A DNA stretch of 64,000 nucleotides from Variovorax fucosicus (GCF_030316825.1 NZ_JASZYU010000001.1:2418001-2482000); one strand, 5' to 3'. Counted from the first letter of the stretch, positions 1 through 11,039 are shown. Numbers and translations: made by a program. The notes: generated by a model from the letters alone, not told the origin.

Positions 1-1
1 G

Positions 2-400
2 GACTATCTCTTCGACCTCTGCCAGATGACGATGCGCGGGTATGTCGAGCAAGTGTGGGGGGTGTGGAATGAACCCGCCGTTCGAAAGCATCTGGCTGAA
101 AGAGCGCGGGAAGGCGCGTTCTTCATGCTCTACGTCGACGGCGCGCGCGTCGGGGCCGTCGAGTTCGAACACCATGGCACGCACTATCAGATCGAAGACC
201 TGTACGTCGAGCCGCAAAGCCAGGGCCAAGGCATAGGAACATTCGTCGTGAAGCACATCATTGCAATGGCCACGGAGAAAAACATCCCGGTTCGACTTCG
301 CGTGCTCACCCCGAATCCTGCTCGCAGGTTGTACGAGCGGCTCGGCTTTGAAGTGACCCGGTCCACTCCGGAAAGGCATTTTATGGAGCGTCGTAGCTAG
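2..400 (+). CDS. GNAT-family N-acetyltransferase, 5' truncated by window edge
   Basis: The frame is open from base 2, and residues before the first internal ATG (position 26) read DYLFDLCQMTMRGYVEQVWG, which looks like GNAT sequence, so the true start lies outside the window. The C-terminal half carries the acetyl-CoA pocket: the strand IEDLYVEPQSQGQGIG has the Q/RxxGxG-type loop, and ARRLYERLGF is the usual motif B helix. Members acetylate a small-molecule or protein amine using acetyl-CoA in the cytoplasm; the substrate cannot be told from sequence. The next gene starts 53 bases downstream on the same strand, so they may be cotranscribed. The family assignment is firm and the substrate is unknown. 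Confidence 0.85.
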   Translation, partial: DYLFDLCQMTMRGYVEQVWGVWNEPAVRKHLAERAREGAFFMLYVDGARVGAVEFEHHGTHYQIEDLYVEPQSQGQGIGTFVVKHIIAMATEKNIPVRLRVLTPNPARRLYERLGFEVTRSTPERHFMERRS

Positions 401-453
401 CGTGAGACGACGAGAAGCACGATGCTTGGCGTTTTGCACACCATGTTCTTGTA

Positions 454-1290
454 ATGGAATCGATCCAAGCCTGCCGCGAGTCCTATGCACGCCTTGTCGT
501 GGGGGCGGCGGGCAGTTCGAACAAGCGTTTGCTGGCGGCCTTCGCAACGGTCCAGCGCGAGCGCTACCTGGGGAAGGGCCCCTGGTCGGTTTTTGGCGGC
601 GCCGCATATGCCACAACCGTTTCCGACGACCCGCGCCTCCTCTACCAGGACGTCCTGGTCGGCATCGCGCCGGAGCGCGGCATCAACAACGGCCAGCCGA
701 GTCTGCACGCGCGTTGTCTCGCAGCGGTTGCGCCAATGGCGGGCGATCATGTGCTGCACATTGGCGCGGGCACTGGCTACTACACCGCCATCCTCGCGGA
801 GATGGTGGGTGCAGGCGGAACAGTCATCGGGTATGAAATCGAAGCCGATCTGGCCGAGCGCGCCCGCGCAGCCCTGGCGTCGGCTCCGAATGTGCGCATC
901 GTCTGCGCTTCCGCGACGCAAGGCGAGCTGCCGGCGTCGGACGTCATCTACGTGAGCGCGGGTGCGACGCACCCTTTGCCGGAGTGGCTCGATGCATTGA
1001 AGATCGGTGGGCGCCTTGTCTTTCCGATGACCACCGACTCCGGCCACGGGCTCATGCTTGCCGTTTCCAGGCAGAGCGCTGGGGGCCATGCCGCTTCGTT
1101 CCTCAGCTTTGTTGCCTTCATTCCGTGCATTGGCGCCCGCAGCGACGTCGCGTCGAAAGCGCTCTCCGAAGCCATGGCGACCAAGTCGCCACGCACCATC
1201 AGGTCACTTCGACGCTCAGGCCAGCCGGATGCTTCCGCGTGGTGCATCGGAGACGGCTGGTGGCTGTCGAGCGCCGGCCCGCTTCCATGA
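454..1290 (+). CDS. PCMT-like SAM-dependent methyltransferase
   Basis: This 278-residue protein has the arrangement of protein-L-isoaspartate O-methyltransferases. An N-terminal segment (about 1-70) reads RYLGKGPW..., and a Rossmann SAM-binding motif, HIGAGTGYYTA, falls at about residues 107-117. Acidic YEIEADLAERA follows, then GGRLVFPMTT. It is longer than classical Pcm (about 210-225 residues), and its C-terminal half is less conserved. It may therefore be a PCMT-like methyltransferase with another substrate rather than the repair enzyme itself. The gene follows the GNAT gene closely. The ATG at 454 is the first in-frame start of the homologous region and no strong Shine-Dalgarno sequence is visible. 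Confidence 0.75.
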   Translation: MESIQACRESYARLVVGAAGSSNKRLLAAFATVQRERYLGKGPWSVFGGAAYATTVSDDPRLLYQDVLVGIAPERGINNGQPSLHARCLAAVAPMAGDHVLHIGAGTGYYTAILAEMVGAGGTVIGYEIEADLAERARAALASAPNVRIVCASATQGELPASDVIYVSAGATHPLPEWLDALKIGGRLVFPMTTDSGHGLMLAVSRQSAGGHAASFLSFVAFIPCIGARSDVASKALSEAMATKSPRTIRSLRRSGQPDASAWCIGDGWWLSSAGPLP

Positions 1291-1387
1291 AGGTCTTGGT
1301 GAAGTCACGCAAGAGCAGAACCCCGCCAGAACCAGGCGCTCACAACGCACGCAGAATTCACCGAACTCGGAAGTCTTCGAACATTCA

Positions 1388-2143
1388 ATGGCACTGACAC
1401 GCGACAACTGGCCCAGCCGGACAGCCGTTCGAACCTCGCTGGCAGCGCAGTTCGCCCTGCCACCCTTGCCCCCGCCGATCCAGGACTGGTTCGCCTGGTG
1501 TCGCCGCATGGGGACTGAGTCTCTTGTGCTGGAGGAGCCGAACTGGCGCGATGGCGAGAGTGGCGTGCTTACCGGGTGGGGCGCTGTCGATGTGCCCGGC
1601 CTGTTGGCGGAAATGGAAGGCTACCGTTTCATCCTGAACCAGAAGGCGAGTACGCCAGAGCATCTGGTGTGGAGCGACGCCGTGGATACCGGCAAGTGGC
1701 AGACGCATTGGGTGGTTCTGCAAAACGCTGACGGCGACCCGTTGATCGGTGACATCGGCCGGCCTGAAGTGCCGGTGCTGTGGGACCGGCACGGGAGTGG
1801 GCGTTGGTCACCGCAGCCGCTGTTTCCGAGCCTTCAAATGCTGATGGAGCGCATCGAGGTGTATGTGCCGCCTTCGCTGCCGGGCGATGATCTGCCAACG
1901 GTCTTCTACACGGTGCATTTGACGGATCTGGGCGAGGAGCCCTTGCGGGTACTGGCCGCACTCAAAGCGCATCCGCACTACAACCACCTCGCGGGCGCAA
2001 GCCTGCTAAAGCTCAAGCATCAACTGCCCTTGCAACTGCTGGACGATAGTCCCAGCGTCGCTCGGAAGGATTCTCTTGTCTGCCGCTTCGAGGCGCTGGG
2101 CGCTCGAGTGAAGGTCGTCGAACGCGTCTACCGGCCCGATTGA
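1388..2143 (+). CDS. Uncharacterised protein with ribosomal L7/L12-like C-terminal segment
   Basis: The 251-residue protein starts at the ATG at 1388; an upstream extension of the frame is possible but reads as the antisense of the preceding gene's end. No catalytic motif is recognised. The middle (about 40-175) is acidic and tryptophan-rich, loosely resembling SMI1/KNR4 (SUKH) fold proteins, with a typical EVPVLWDRHGSG stretch. The last 55 residues, from about ALKAHPHYNHLAGASLLKLK to GARVKVVERV, match the pattern of the ribosomal L7/L12 C-terminal domain (helix, hydrophobic helix, strand ending KVxxR). Such L7/L12-like tails occur in many hypothetical bacterial proteins. I cannot name a function. 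Confidence 0.6.
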   Translation: MALTRDNWPSRTAVRTSLAAQFALPPLPPPIQDWFAWCRRMGTESLVLEEPNWRDGESGVLTGWGAVDVPGLLAEMEGYRFILNQKASTPEHLVWSDAVDTGKWQTHWVVLQNADGDPLIGDIGRPEVPVLWDRHGSGRWSPQPLFPSLQMLMERIEVYVPPSLPGDDLPTVFYTVHLTDLGEEPLRVLAALKAHPHYNHLAGASLLKLKHQLPLQLLDDSPSVARKDSLVCRFEALGARVKVVERVYRPD

Positions 2144-2167
2144 CGCGACCCTGGTTGAGGACAGGTT

Positions 2168-2647
2168 TCAGCCCAGCCGTGCCGCCTCTATCGCGGCGAT
2201 GTCGATCTTTTTCATGGTCATCATCGCGTCGAACACGCGCTTGGCCGTCGCGGGATCGGGGTCGGCAATCCCCGCGATGAGGGCGCGCGGGGTGATCTGC
2301 CATGACACGCCCCACCGATCCTTGCACCAGCCGCACTCGCTTTCCTGGCCGCCATTGCCGACGACTGCGTTCCACAAGCGGTCGGTTTCGGCCTGGTCGT
2401 CGGTCGCGATCTGAAAAGAGAAGGACTCGTTGTGCTTGAAATGCGGGCCGCCGTTCAGCCCGATGCAGGGGATGCCGGCGACGGTGAATTCGACCGTCAG
2501 GACATCGCCCTGCTTGCCATCGGGATAGTCGCCCGGTGCGCGGAAGACGGTACCGACAGCGCTGTCGGGGAATGTCTTGGCATAGAAGTTCGCGGCGTCA
2601 ACGGCGCCGCCGTCGTACCAAAGGCAGATCGTGTTCTTGCTGGTCAT
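2168..2647 (-). CDS. VOC-superfamily protein (PhnB / 3-demethylubiquinone methyltransferase-like)
   Basis: This 159-residue single-domain protein starts at the ATG at 2647 (MTSKNTICLWYDG...); the open frame continues further upstream but without homologous sequence. It contains the features of the PhnB-like vicinal oxygen chelate fold: the opening xxICLWYDGGAVDAANFY, a central PCIGLNGGPHF strand, ESFSFQI, and the WCKDRWGVSWQITP strand that is diagnostic of the 3-demethylubiquinone-9 3-methyltransferase-like (PF06983) group. Despite that Pfam name, members are rarely methyltransferases. They are metal-dependent or binding proteins of unknown substrate. It is convergent with the gene ending at 2143. 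Confidence 0.85.
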   Translation of the reverse strand: MTSKNTICLWYDGGAVDAANFYAKTFPDSAVGTVFRAPGDYPDGKQGDVLTVEFTVAGIPCIGLNGGPHFKHNESFSFQIATDDQAETDRLWNAVVGNGGQESECGWCKDRWGVSWQITPRALIAGIADPDPATAKRVFDAMMTMKKIDIAAIEAARLG

Positions 2648-2818
2648 TTCGTGTCCTGAAGAGTTGAGTACCCGGCATCCGCCATTGTGCAAAAAACTCC
2701 GATGGTCGGCCACCGGCCCAACGCTTCCTCGATCAGGCTTGTTGTTCAAGCCTTTACACGAACCATTGATACTTCGGTGGCTTCGCAACAGTTGCGCAAC
2801 ACTGTGAATAGGATCGAG

Positions 2819-3016
2819 ATGAACAAAGTATTTCTTTCGCTGACGGCCCTGGTTTTCTCCTTCGCCGCGTCAACCGCCCAAGCTTCCACAATGCATTTCG
2901 ATTCAGGCAGCGCCAAAGTGAACAGCGGCCAGGTGGCAAGGCACAAGCAAAAGGTCTGGGTGCCTGCCCATCGCTCAAAGGGCCGTCTGGTCAAGGGCCA
3001 TTACATCTGGCGCTGA
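2819..3016 (+). CDS. Small secreted basic protein with VWVPAH/GHYIW motifs
   Basis: This 65-residue protein begins MNKVFLSLTALVFSFAASTAQASTM, a textbook Sec signal peptide with probable cleavage after AQA. The mature part is about 40 residues and strongly basic. It ends in KVWVPAHRSKGRLVKGHYIW, an arrangement of two aromatic-rich repeats like that of YXWGXW/WVPGHW-type small periplasmic proteins common in Burkholderiales. A weak purine-rich site (AGGATCGAG) lies just before the ATG. Function is unknown. It stands alone between the VOC gene and icd. Confidence 0.65.
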   Translation: MNKVFLSLTALVFSFAASTAQASTMHFDSGSAKVNSGQVARHKQKVWVPAHRSKGRLVKGHYIWR

Positions 3017-3217
3017 CCGCCCAGTGGCTTGAGACCGGCCTATAGACAGGGCTTGAACGGCGGCGCCTCGACAGCTGGCCGACGCTGGCGAGCCACGGCC
3101 CATCCCTCACAATGCGGTGCGCGCCGCGCCTCGACTTGTTAAAGTTTGCGCCCGTTCGCCACGCCGTCCATCCTCGTGACATTGCGTTGTTGTTGTTCAG
3201 CCCGTCCGAAAGCCACC

Positions 3218-5455
<2,238 letters not shown>

Positions 5456-5463
5456 GGGCAAGG

Positions 5464-5483
5464 TGCGGCCATGACCGGCCGCA
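5464..5483 (+). terminator. Possible icd terminator hairpin
   Basis: Eight bases after the icd stop there is a perfect 7-base inverted repeat, TGCGGCC and GGCCGCA, with a 6-base loop. No T-tract follows, so it may be only a stabilising 3' hairpin or a Rho-independent terminator of poor quality. Confidence 0.35.
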
Positions 5484-5553
5484 GTCGGCTAGCGGATCTC
5501 TTCCGCCGCGGCGGGCGTAGGCCGCGGGTCAAGAACCTACTCAACCACCCAGC

Positions 5554-7230
5554 ATGAGTTCCAGCCTCTACCTCTTCGATCTGAGCCGCCACGCGCTCCC
5601 CTTGCCCACGTCATTCGAAGACTTGGAGTCGCTTCGGCAAACGCTGCTGGGCAAGCCCGATGGCAAGAATCTGCGATTCATTGAATTTGCCTTGCGGTTC
5701 GAAGATAGATTCCCGGTGCGCGCGGGCGAGGCGGCGGGGCGGGCCGGATCGCCTGGGCCACTCGATCGGGCCAGCGCGGTTCGCTGCGCTGCGTGGCACT
5801 TCGATCTGCCGTTTGTCGAGACAATGCCCGCCTACCGTGCGGCGGTCGAGATCGCTGGTGCCCTGGGACTCGTCGCCTATGACCCCGAACTTGGCATCGG
5901 CTTTCTGCCCGATGGACAGGTGATTCCCGCTGAATTCGCCCAGTCCGACACCACCGTACCGCCCGCCGACGACACGCTGCGCGGCGAAGAGGAGGTGCGA
6001 GCCGTGCTCGCACCAGCGTTGACGAGAGTCTTGGCATCACACGGCTTTGCCCTGGAGCCGGAACCGGCGGGAAGTCTCGTCCGGACCATCTCGCTGGCCA
6101 GGACGCTGGGGCCGGTGCGTCAGCGCCTCCATGTTCAGTTAGGGCGCTACGAGGAGGTAGCCCTGATGCTCCAGGTCGAGCACGATGCCTGTACGGCCGT
6201 CTACGTGGCGGCACATGGCCAGGAGAGTCACGCAGATGACGCGCTGCGCCTGAGCCTGAAATTCTTCACGCCGGGACTGGACGGGAATCACCGGTGGTAC
6301 CTCGAGCGGCGCAGCCAACTCGCCCCCCTGCTGGAGATGGTGCGCGACAAGCTGCTGCCGCTGGCCGAACTGAGCCGCGATCTCACAGGCCTGGACCAGT
6401 TGCTCAACGACGACAGCGCCGACACGATCCGCACGCCCTACAAGACGGCCTACTCCTGGCTGGGGCGGCCGGCCGGGTCGGACGGCTCGCGCAGCCTGCG
6501 GGAGGAATTTGACGAGCATCCGGCACGGCTGGTCATCGCTCACCTGAACGGCAATCCGTCGACGCCGCGCATCGCCGAGTGGTTCGATGCGCATTACGCC
6601 GACGCGCAGCAGGCGAGGGGGCGGGAGGCCTACCTCAAACTGCGCGAGGCACTCGCATCGACGGCGCCGCTCGCCCACTGGCCCGATCGCCTGGCCTATC
6701 GCGCATCGATGCGCACGCTGCCGCAGTCGCTTCTGCACAGAGAGTTCGATCCGCGTGGTCGACGTTGTCACCACTGGGAAGTTACCGAGTCGCTCCATCA
6801 GGCGCTCTCCAAGGATCCCGCACAGTTCTGGGGGCGGTTCGCCGGCGAGAGCGGGCTGCTCGAATTGCAGCGCCTCTGGCGCGAGAAGGCCGATACGCTA
6901 CCGCCATCGGAGCGCATCGAGTCTGTTGGTCTTGCCTGTCGCCTGACGACCGTCGGCGCGCCCGCACAGGCCGGCGACATTCAGGTGCTGTTGCTGGAGT
7001 TTCCTCCAATCCAGGGGCTGGACGAATGTGCAGTGCTGGCGCTCGCCCGCGTCGGCGAGACGTATCGGAGGTACCGCATGGGTCATCACCACTCCTTGGA
7101 GAACGACGCGATCCAAACCCAAATGGCGTTTCAGGTGAAGTCCGGGATCATCCAGAGGCAACTGCCGGGTCTGTTAAGTGCTCAAGAGTTTCTCGACTTC
7201 GTGCGCGGCACGTTTGAGAGCAATGTCTAG
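5554..7230 (+). CDS. Hypothetical protein, 558 residues
   Basis: I do not recognise a family. The protein is soluble with no signal peptide or membrane segment, is fairly rich in Arg and Leu, and shows no nucleotide-binding or metal-binding motif. Regions worth a profile search are the N-terminal SLYLFDLSRHALPLPTSFED, the central LGRYEEVALMLQVEHD, and the C-terminal YRRYRMGHHHSLENDAIQTQ. The start is taken as the ATG at 5554, 98 bases after icd; no clear Shine-Dalgarno sequence is visible. Codon use and GC content look like those of its neighbours. It appears to be a stand-alone gene. Confidence 0.6.
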   Translation: MSSSLYLFDLSRHALPLPTSFEDLESLRQTLLGKPDGKNLRFIEFALRFEDRFPVRAGEAAGRAGSPGPLDRASAVRCAAWHFDLPFVETMPAYRAAVEIAGALGLVAYDPELGIGFLPDGQVIPAEFAQSDTTVPPADDTLRGEEEVRAVLAPALTRVLASHGFALEPEPAGSLVRTISLARTLGPVRQRLHVQLGRYEEVALMLQVEHDACTAVYVAAHGQESHADDALRLSLKFFTPGLDGNHRWYLERRSQLAPLLEMVRDKLLPLAELSRDLTGLDQLLNDDSADTIRTPYKTAYSWLGRPAGSDGSRSLREEFDEHPARLVIAHLNGNPSTPRIAEWFDAHYADAQQARGREAYLKLREALASTAPLAHWPDRLAYRASMRTLPQSLLHREFDPRGRRCHHWEVTESLHQALSKDPAQFWGRFAGESGLLELQRLWREKADTLPPSERIESVGLACRLTTVGAPAQAGDIQVLLLEFPPIQGLDECAVLALARVGETYRRYRMGHHHSLENDAIQTQMAFQVKSGIIQRQLPGLLSAQEFLDFVRGTFESNV

Positions 7231-7376
7231 CAGGCCATGGGTCACGCAAGTCACGACCAACGCAGTTGAGCCGGATGTGACCCGCATCCGGTCGTTCTCA
7301 AAGGGCAGCGTGCGGCCAGTACCTGCCACTGGCAACCTCCGCCGCGCGCTTACCGCACGTCGAAAGGACACTCAAG

Positions 7377-8030
7377 ATGGCCATCACCCTCACCGCCTTT
7401 GAACGGTCGCCCGACGGCGGCAAAGGTCTGGCGCGCGACACACGCGTGCGCTGGGCGCTGGAGGAAGCCGGCCTGCCCTACGCGGTGCGCCTGGTGTCCT
7501 TCCGCGCGATGAAGGAGGCCTCGCATCTGGCGCTGCATCCCTTCGGCCAGATCCCCACCTACGAGGAAGGCGACCTCGCGCTGTTCGAGACCGGCTCCAT
7601 CGTGCTGCACATCGCCGAGCGCCACCCGGGCCTGTTCCCCGCCGATGCCAACGCAAGGGCGCGCGCCATCACGTGGATGTTCGCGGCGCTCAATACGGTC
7701 GAGCCTCCCATCCTCGAACTCGTCACCGTCAAGCTGCTGGAAGGGGACAGGCCCTGGAAGGCCGAGCGCCTGCCCCTCGTCGAGGAGCGGGTGCGCGCCC
7801 GACTGAACCAGCTGGCCGCCCGCCTGGGCGACGGCGACTGGCTGGACGGCGGCTTCAGCGCGGGCGACCTGCTGATGGTGTCGGTGCTGCTCCGGCTGAG
7901 ACCGTCCGGCCTGCTGAACGAGTTCCCCAGCCTGGCCGCCTACGTCGCCCGCGGCGAAGCGCGGCCGGCCTACCAGCGGGCGTTCGCCGCGCAACTGGCG
8001 ATCAACGCCGCCCCCTTACCGGCGGGTTGA
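7377..8030 (+). CDS. Glutathione S-transferase family protein
   Basis: The 217-residue protein has the two-domain GST layout. A thioredoxin-like N-terminal domain (about 1-85) contains RWALEEAGLPYAVRLV, the cis-proline segment FGQIPTYEEGDLALFETGSIVLHIAERH (the glutathione gamma-glutamyl site is the ES/TGSI turn), and is followed by an all-helical C-terminal domain with GDWLDGGFSAGDLLMVSVL, the N-capping box. GSTs conjugate or reduce electrophiles with glutathione in the cytoplasm; the specific substrate is unknown. The stop overlaps a strong terminator-like hairpin. It is convergent with the TetR gene. Confidence 0.9.
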   Translation: MAITLTAFERSPDGGKGLARDTRVRWALEEAGLPYAVRLVSFRAMKEASHLALHPFGQIPTYEEGDLALFETGSIVLHIAERHPGLFPADANARARAITWMFAALNTVEPPILELVTVKLLEGDRPWKAERLPLVEERVRARLNQLAARLGDGDWLDGGFSAGDLLMVSVLLRLRPSGLLNEFPSLAAYVARGEARPAYQRAFAAQLAINAAPLPAG

Positions 8031-8047
8031 CGGGCCGCCGCTACTTT
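8020..8047 (+). terminator. Terminator at end of GST gene
   Basis: An inverted repeat CGGCGG / CCGCCG (8020-8025 and 8035-8040) is followed by CTACTTTTT, giving the stem plus T-tract form of a Rho-independent terminator. It overlaps the stop codons of both convergent genes. Confidence 0.5.
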
Positions 8048-8610
8048 TTCGTCGTAACAGCCCGCGCCAAAAGCTCCGGGTCGTAGCCTGGCAGCATGCC
8101 GTCGATAACCAACTGCGCCAAGCCGTGAATCATGGACCACGCGCGAAGCATCGCCAGGACCTTGTCAGACGATTCGGAAGAGCCGACCGCCCCGCGAAAT
8201 CCCACCGATGCACGCTCAACCGCAGCCTTCAGCTCGGGATGGCGTTCGCGCTCTGAGACCGCAGTGCCGAACATCAGTCGAAAGCGTCCCGGACGCGTGA
8301 CGGCAAAACGGACATAGGCCTGGCCCATCGCTGACAAAGGCTCGTCCGGGTCGCTTGATGCGGCCTCGGCCAGCGCCGCCGCGAAGGCATCGAAACCCCG
8401 CACAGCCAACGCAGCCTGCATGGACTCCTTGTCGGCGAAGTGACGGTATGCCGCCGTGGGGGACACACCTGTCCGCCGGGCGGCCTCGCGCAGGCTGACT
8501 GCTTCAGGCCCGCCCTCATCCAGGAGCGCTTCGGCGACATCCAGCAGCGCTGCACGGAGATCCCCGTGGTGGTAGGTCTCACGCGGGCTCGAGGCGAAGG
8601 AAGTTGACAT
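8041..8610 (-). CDS. TetR/AcrR family transcriptional regulator
   Basis: This 189-residue protein has the N-terminal TetR helix-turn-helix at about residues 14-60: DLRAALLDVAEALLDEGG, then RTGVSPTAAYRHFADKESM, whose YRHFxxKExL core is diagnostic. The C-terminal domain resembles the TetR_C_33/WHG type (ending MIHGLAQLVIDGMLPG). It is divergently transcribed from the glycosyltransferase gene, with 50 bases between the start codons. A dyad in that gap (8614-8632) is the likely operator, so it probably represses itself and the transferase in response to an unknown ligand. Confidence 0.9.
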   Translation of the reverse strand: MSTSFASSPRETYHHGDLRAALLDVAEALLDEGGPEAVSLREAARRTGVSPTAAYRHFADKESMQAALAVRGFDAFAAALAEAASSDPDEPLSAMGQAYVRFAVTRPGRFRLMFGTAVSERERHPELKAAVERASVGFRGAVGSSESSDKVLAMLRAWSMIHGLAQLVIDGMLPGYDPELLARAVTTKK

Positions 8611-8613
8611 CGC

Positions 8614-8632
8614 TTACATTATCCTAAGTTAA
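8614..8632. promoter_or_regulatory. Candidate TetR operator
   Basis: A 19-base dyad of the form TTA-N2-TTA-N3-TAA-N2-TAA is centred at 8623, in the 50-base gap between the divergent TetR and glycosyltransferase genes. Six of nine base pairs are symmetric. The position fits autoregulation; binding is an inference. Confidence 0.45.
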
Positions 8633-8660
8633 CAGGCGTACACATTGAAAGGATTTCGCT

Positions 8661-9905
8661 TTGCGCGTTCTTATCTCTGCTGTGGGTAGTCAGGGCGACA
8701 TGCTGCCCTTCGTCGGACTGGGCCGCGCGTTGCGCGAGCGTGGCCATGAAGTCCGCCTTTATGGAAACGGGCTTTTCCGCACGCTGGTGAGCGGCGCCGG
8801 CCTCACCTTTGTCGAGACGAGTGACGCCCAACTGGCCCGCGATGCGTTGGCCGACCGGCGGGTGACCCAGACGAGGTCTGGCCTGGGCATGATTGCCCAA
8901 GGTGTCATGACGACGGTCATGCCCAACTTCACGGCCATGGCTCGCGACGTACTTTCGGGCAAGACGTTGCTCGTGGGCTCATCCCTGGCCTTCGCACCGC
9001 GTCTGCTGGCCGAAGTCCAGGGGTTGCCATTCGCAGCTGTACACCTGTCTCCCTCGATGTTTCGCTCCGACCATCTGGCTCCTCGAATGTCGCCGCTCGG
9101 GCACTTCGAACGGTGGCCGCGCGCCATCAAGCGCGCCAGCTGGGCGTTGATGGACCGCCGCTTCCTGGATCCGGCCTTTGGCGCGCCACTCAATGAAATC
9201 CGTGCAAGGCTGGGCCTTCCTCCCGTCCGGCGTGTACTGCACGAGTGGATTCACCAGGCCACCGTGACCATCGGCCTGTTCCCCGAATGGTTGGCGCCGC
9301 GTCAGCCCGATTGGCCGGCCGGCCTGAAGCTGACTGGATTCCCCATGTACGACGGTGAACAAGCGGCGCCCCTTGCACCAGAGCTGCAGTCGTTCATCGA
9401 AGCAGGACCGGCGCCGGTCGTCTTCACTGCCGGTACGGCGAACACCACATCCGAACAGTTCTACGCCGAGTCAGCACAGGCCTGTCAGCGTCTCAATTTG
9501 CGCGGTATTTTGGTGGCGGGGCAACGAAGCCAGCTCCCTGGCATCTTGCCGCCGGACGTCGTCCATGTCCCCTATGCCCCGTTCAGCCAGCTCTTCCCCC
9601 GCTCCGCGGCCGTGGTGCACCACGGGGGCATCGGCACCCTTAGCCAGGCGCTCCGGGCCGGCATTCCACAGCTCATCCGGCCGATGGCATATGACCAGTT
9701 CGACAATGCCAGTCGGGCGTGCCGCCTGGGAGTAGCAACGGAACTGCTGCCGCGTTCCTACCGGGGGCATCGGTTAGACGCGGCGCTGCGAGGCCTGATG
9801 GACAAACTGGAGATGCGAACCGCATGCGAGCAGTCGGCCGCTCGCATGGAAGGTCAAGACGGCTTGCGCAGGACCTGCGAGGCCTTGGAAGGGGTGGTCG
9901 AATAG
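8661..9905 (+). CDS. UDP-glycosyltransferase-like (GT-B fold, RhlB/macrolide-transferase type)
   Basis: The 414-residue protein opens MRVLISAVGSQGDMLPFVGLGRALRERGHEV, the N-terminal signature of GT1-family glycosyltransferases that act on lipids or natural products (RhlB, sterol glucosyltransferases, macrolide transferases). The C-terminal nucleotide-sugar motif is present as VVHHGGIGTLSQALRAGIPQLIRPMAYDQFDNA (about 319-351). The start is a TTG at 8661 with a GAAAGGA Shine-Dalgarno sequence about 8 bases upstream; no ATG gives a complete N-terminal Rossmann strand. It is divergent from the TetR gene and probably regulated by it. A detoxifying glycosylation or a glycolipid synthesis role are both possible. 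Confidence 0.85.
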   Translation: MRVLISAVGSQGDMLPFVGLGRALRERGHEVRLYGNGLFRTLVSGAGLTFVETSDAQLARDALADRRVTQTRSGLGMIAQGVMTTVMPNFTAMARDVLSGKTLLVGSSLAFAPRLLAEVQGLPFAAVHLSPSMFRSDHLAPRMSPLGHFERWPRAIKRASWALMDRRFLDPAFGAPLNEIRARLGLPPVRRVLHEWIHQATVTIGLFPEWLAPRQPDWPAGLKLTGFPMYDGEQAAPLAPELQSFIEAGPAPVVFTAGTANTTSEQFYAESAQACQRLNLRGILVAGQRSQLPGILPPDVVHVPYAPFSQLFPRSAAVVHHGGIGTLSQALRAGIPQLIRPMAYDQFDNASRACRLGVATELLPRSYRGHRLDAALRGLMDKLEMRTACEQSAARMEGQDGLRRTCEALEGVVE

Positions 9906-9986
9906 TCGTCTGCGCTTGCGCCGCGAGGCAGAATGCGGCGAGGAGCGGACATCAGTCGGAGCTCGCGCAGCTTTAGCGTAGGCGGG

Positions 9987-10958
9987 CTAGTTCAGTGCGA
10001 TCTTCGCGTCGCGGATCACCTTGTCCCACACGGCGATTTCCTTGTGCACGGCGGCGGCGAGCTGGGCCGAGTTGGCCAAGGCGATGTCTACGCCCTGTTC
10101 ATCAAACCGCTTCGCCAAGCCCTTGTCCGTTGAGCCCTTGGCCATGGCGATGTAGAGCTGCTCGATGAGCGGTGCCGGTGTGCCGACGGGCACAAAGATT
10201 CCGTTCCAGCTGCTGTACTGGAAACCGGGCACTGTCCTGGCAATCAGTGGCAGATTTTTCAAGGGCGTGGCGCCGCTAGGGGCGGTAATGCCCAAGGCGC
10301 GTATAGCGCCTTTCTCGATCATGCCGGTGAACGAAGGCATGGTGCCGAACATCCCTTGCACCTGGCCTGAAACGAGATCAGTCATGGCCTGGGCCGCGCC
10401 CTTGTAGGGCACGTGGGTGATGCTGATGCCGGCCGCGCGGGCGAACAGTTCGGTTCCCAGGTGGGCCAGACCGCCCACGCCCGCCGAGCCGAAGTTCAGA
10501 GTGCCAGGGTGCGCCTTTGCATAGGCCACGAGTTCACCCACCGTGTGCACCGGCAGCTTGGCGCTGACCACCAGCACGTGCGGCGCAGTGGCGACCATCC
10601 CGACGGGCGTCAATTGGCCGAGGATGTCCACGCGGCTCTTGGCCAATAGAGGCTGCGCAGTGATATTGCCCGACGCACAGAAGAATGTGGTGTACCCATC
10701 GGCGGGCGAGCGTGCCACCGTGTTGAGGGCGGGCACGCCAGCGCCTCCGCCCATGTTTTCCACCACGAAGGACTGGCCGAGCGTGGCCGTCATGGCCTGG
10801 GCAAGGTCGCGGCCCAGCACGTCGGTGGCGCCACCCGCGGCAAACGGGATGACCATGCGGACCGGCCGGTTGGGGTAGGCCCCCTGTGCCCGCGCACCAA
10901 ACGCTGCGAGGGCTGCAGCCGAAGTGAGGAAGGTGCGACGTCGCAGGTTGCAAGTCAT
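9987..10958 (-). CDS. Bug/TctC-family tripartite tricarboxylate transporter substrate-binding protein
   Basis: This 323-residue periplasmic binding protein begins MTCNLRRRTFLTSAAALAAFGARAQG, a signal peptide with RRRTFL that resembles a Tat motif, and continues YPNRPVRMVIPFAAGGATD, the hallmark of the Bordetella uptake gene (Bug) family. The LGQSFVVENMGGGAG block and a GxLxHVPYKGAAQAMTDLVSGQVQ block confirm it. Bug proteins bind carboxylates such as citrate, glutamate or aromatic acids. No TctA/TctB membrane partners are nearby, which is normal for the large orphan Bug sets of Burkholderiales. It is divergent from the IclR gene, across a palindrome that likely controls both. Confidence 0.95.
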   Translation of the reverse strand: MTCNLRRRTFLTSAAALAAFGARAQGAYPNRPVRMVIPFAAGGATDVLGRDLAQAMTATLGQSFVVENMGGGAGVPALNTVARSPADGYTTFFCASGNITAQPLLAKSRVDILGQLTPVGMVATAPHVLVVSAKLPVHTVGELVAYAKAHPGTLNFGSAGVGGLAHLGTELFARAAGISITHVPYKGAAQAMTDLVSGQVQGMFGTMPSFTGMIEKGAIRALGITAPSGATPLKNLPLIARTVPGFQYSSWNGIFVPVGTPAPLIEQLYIAMAKGSTDKGLAKRFDEQGVDIALANSAQLAAAVHKEIAVWDKVIRDAKIALN

Positions 10959-11022
10959 GGCAAATGTCCTTGGTGGATGAAAGGTGCCGCATCATGTAGA
11001 GGGGCTCCGCATCCGCCAATGC

Positions 11023-11039
11023 GTTTCGTATGGCGTAAC
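11023..11039. promoter_or_regulatory. Candidate IclR operator, copy 1
   Basis: A 17-base palindrome GTTTCG-N5-CGTAAC lies between the divergent Bug and iclR genes. A second copy sits before the hydroxy-acid oxidase gene (11912-11928). The two share the flanking bases GC before and AGAT after. The symmetric halves match the shape of IclR-family operators. Confidence 0.6.
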
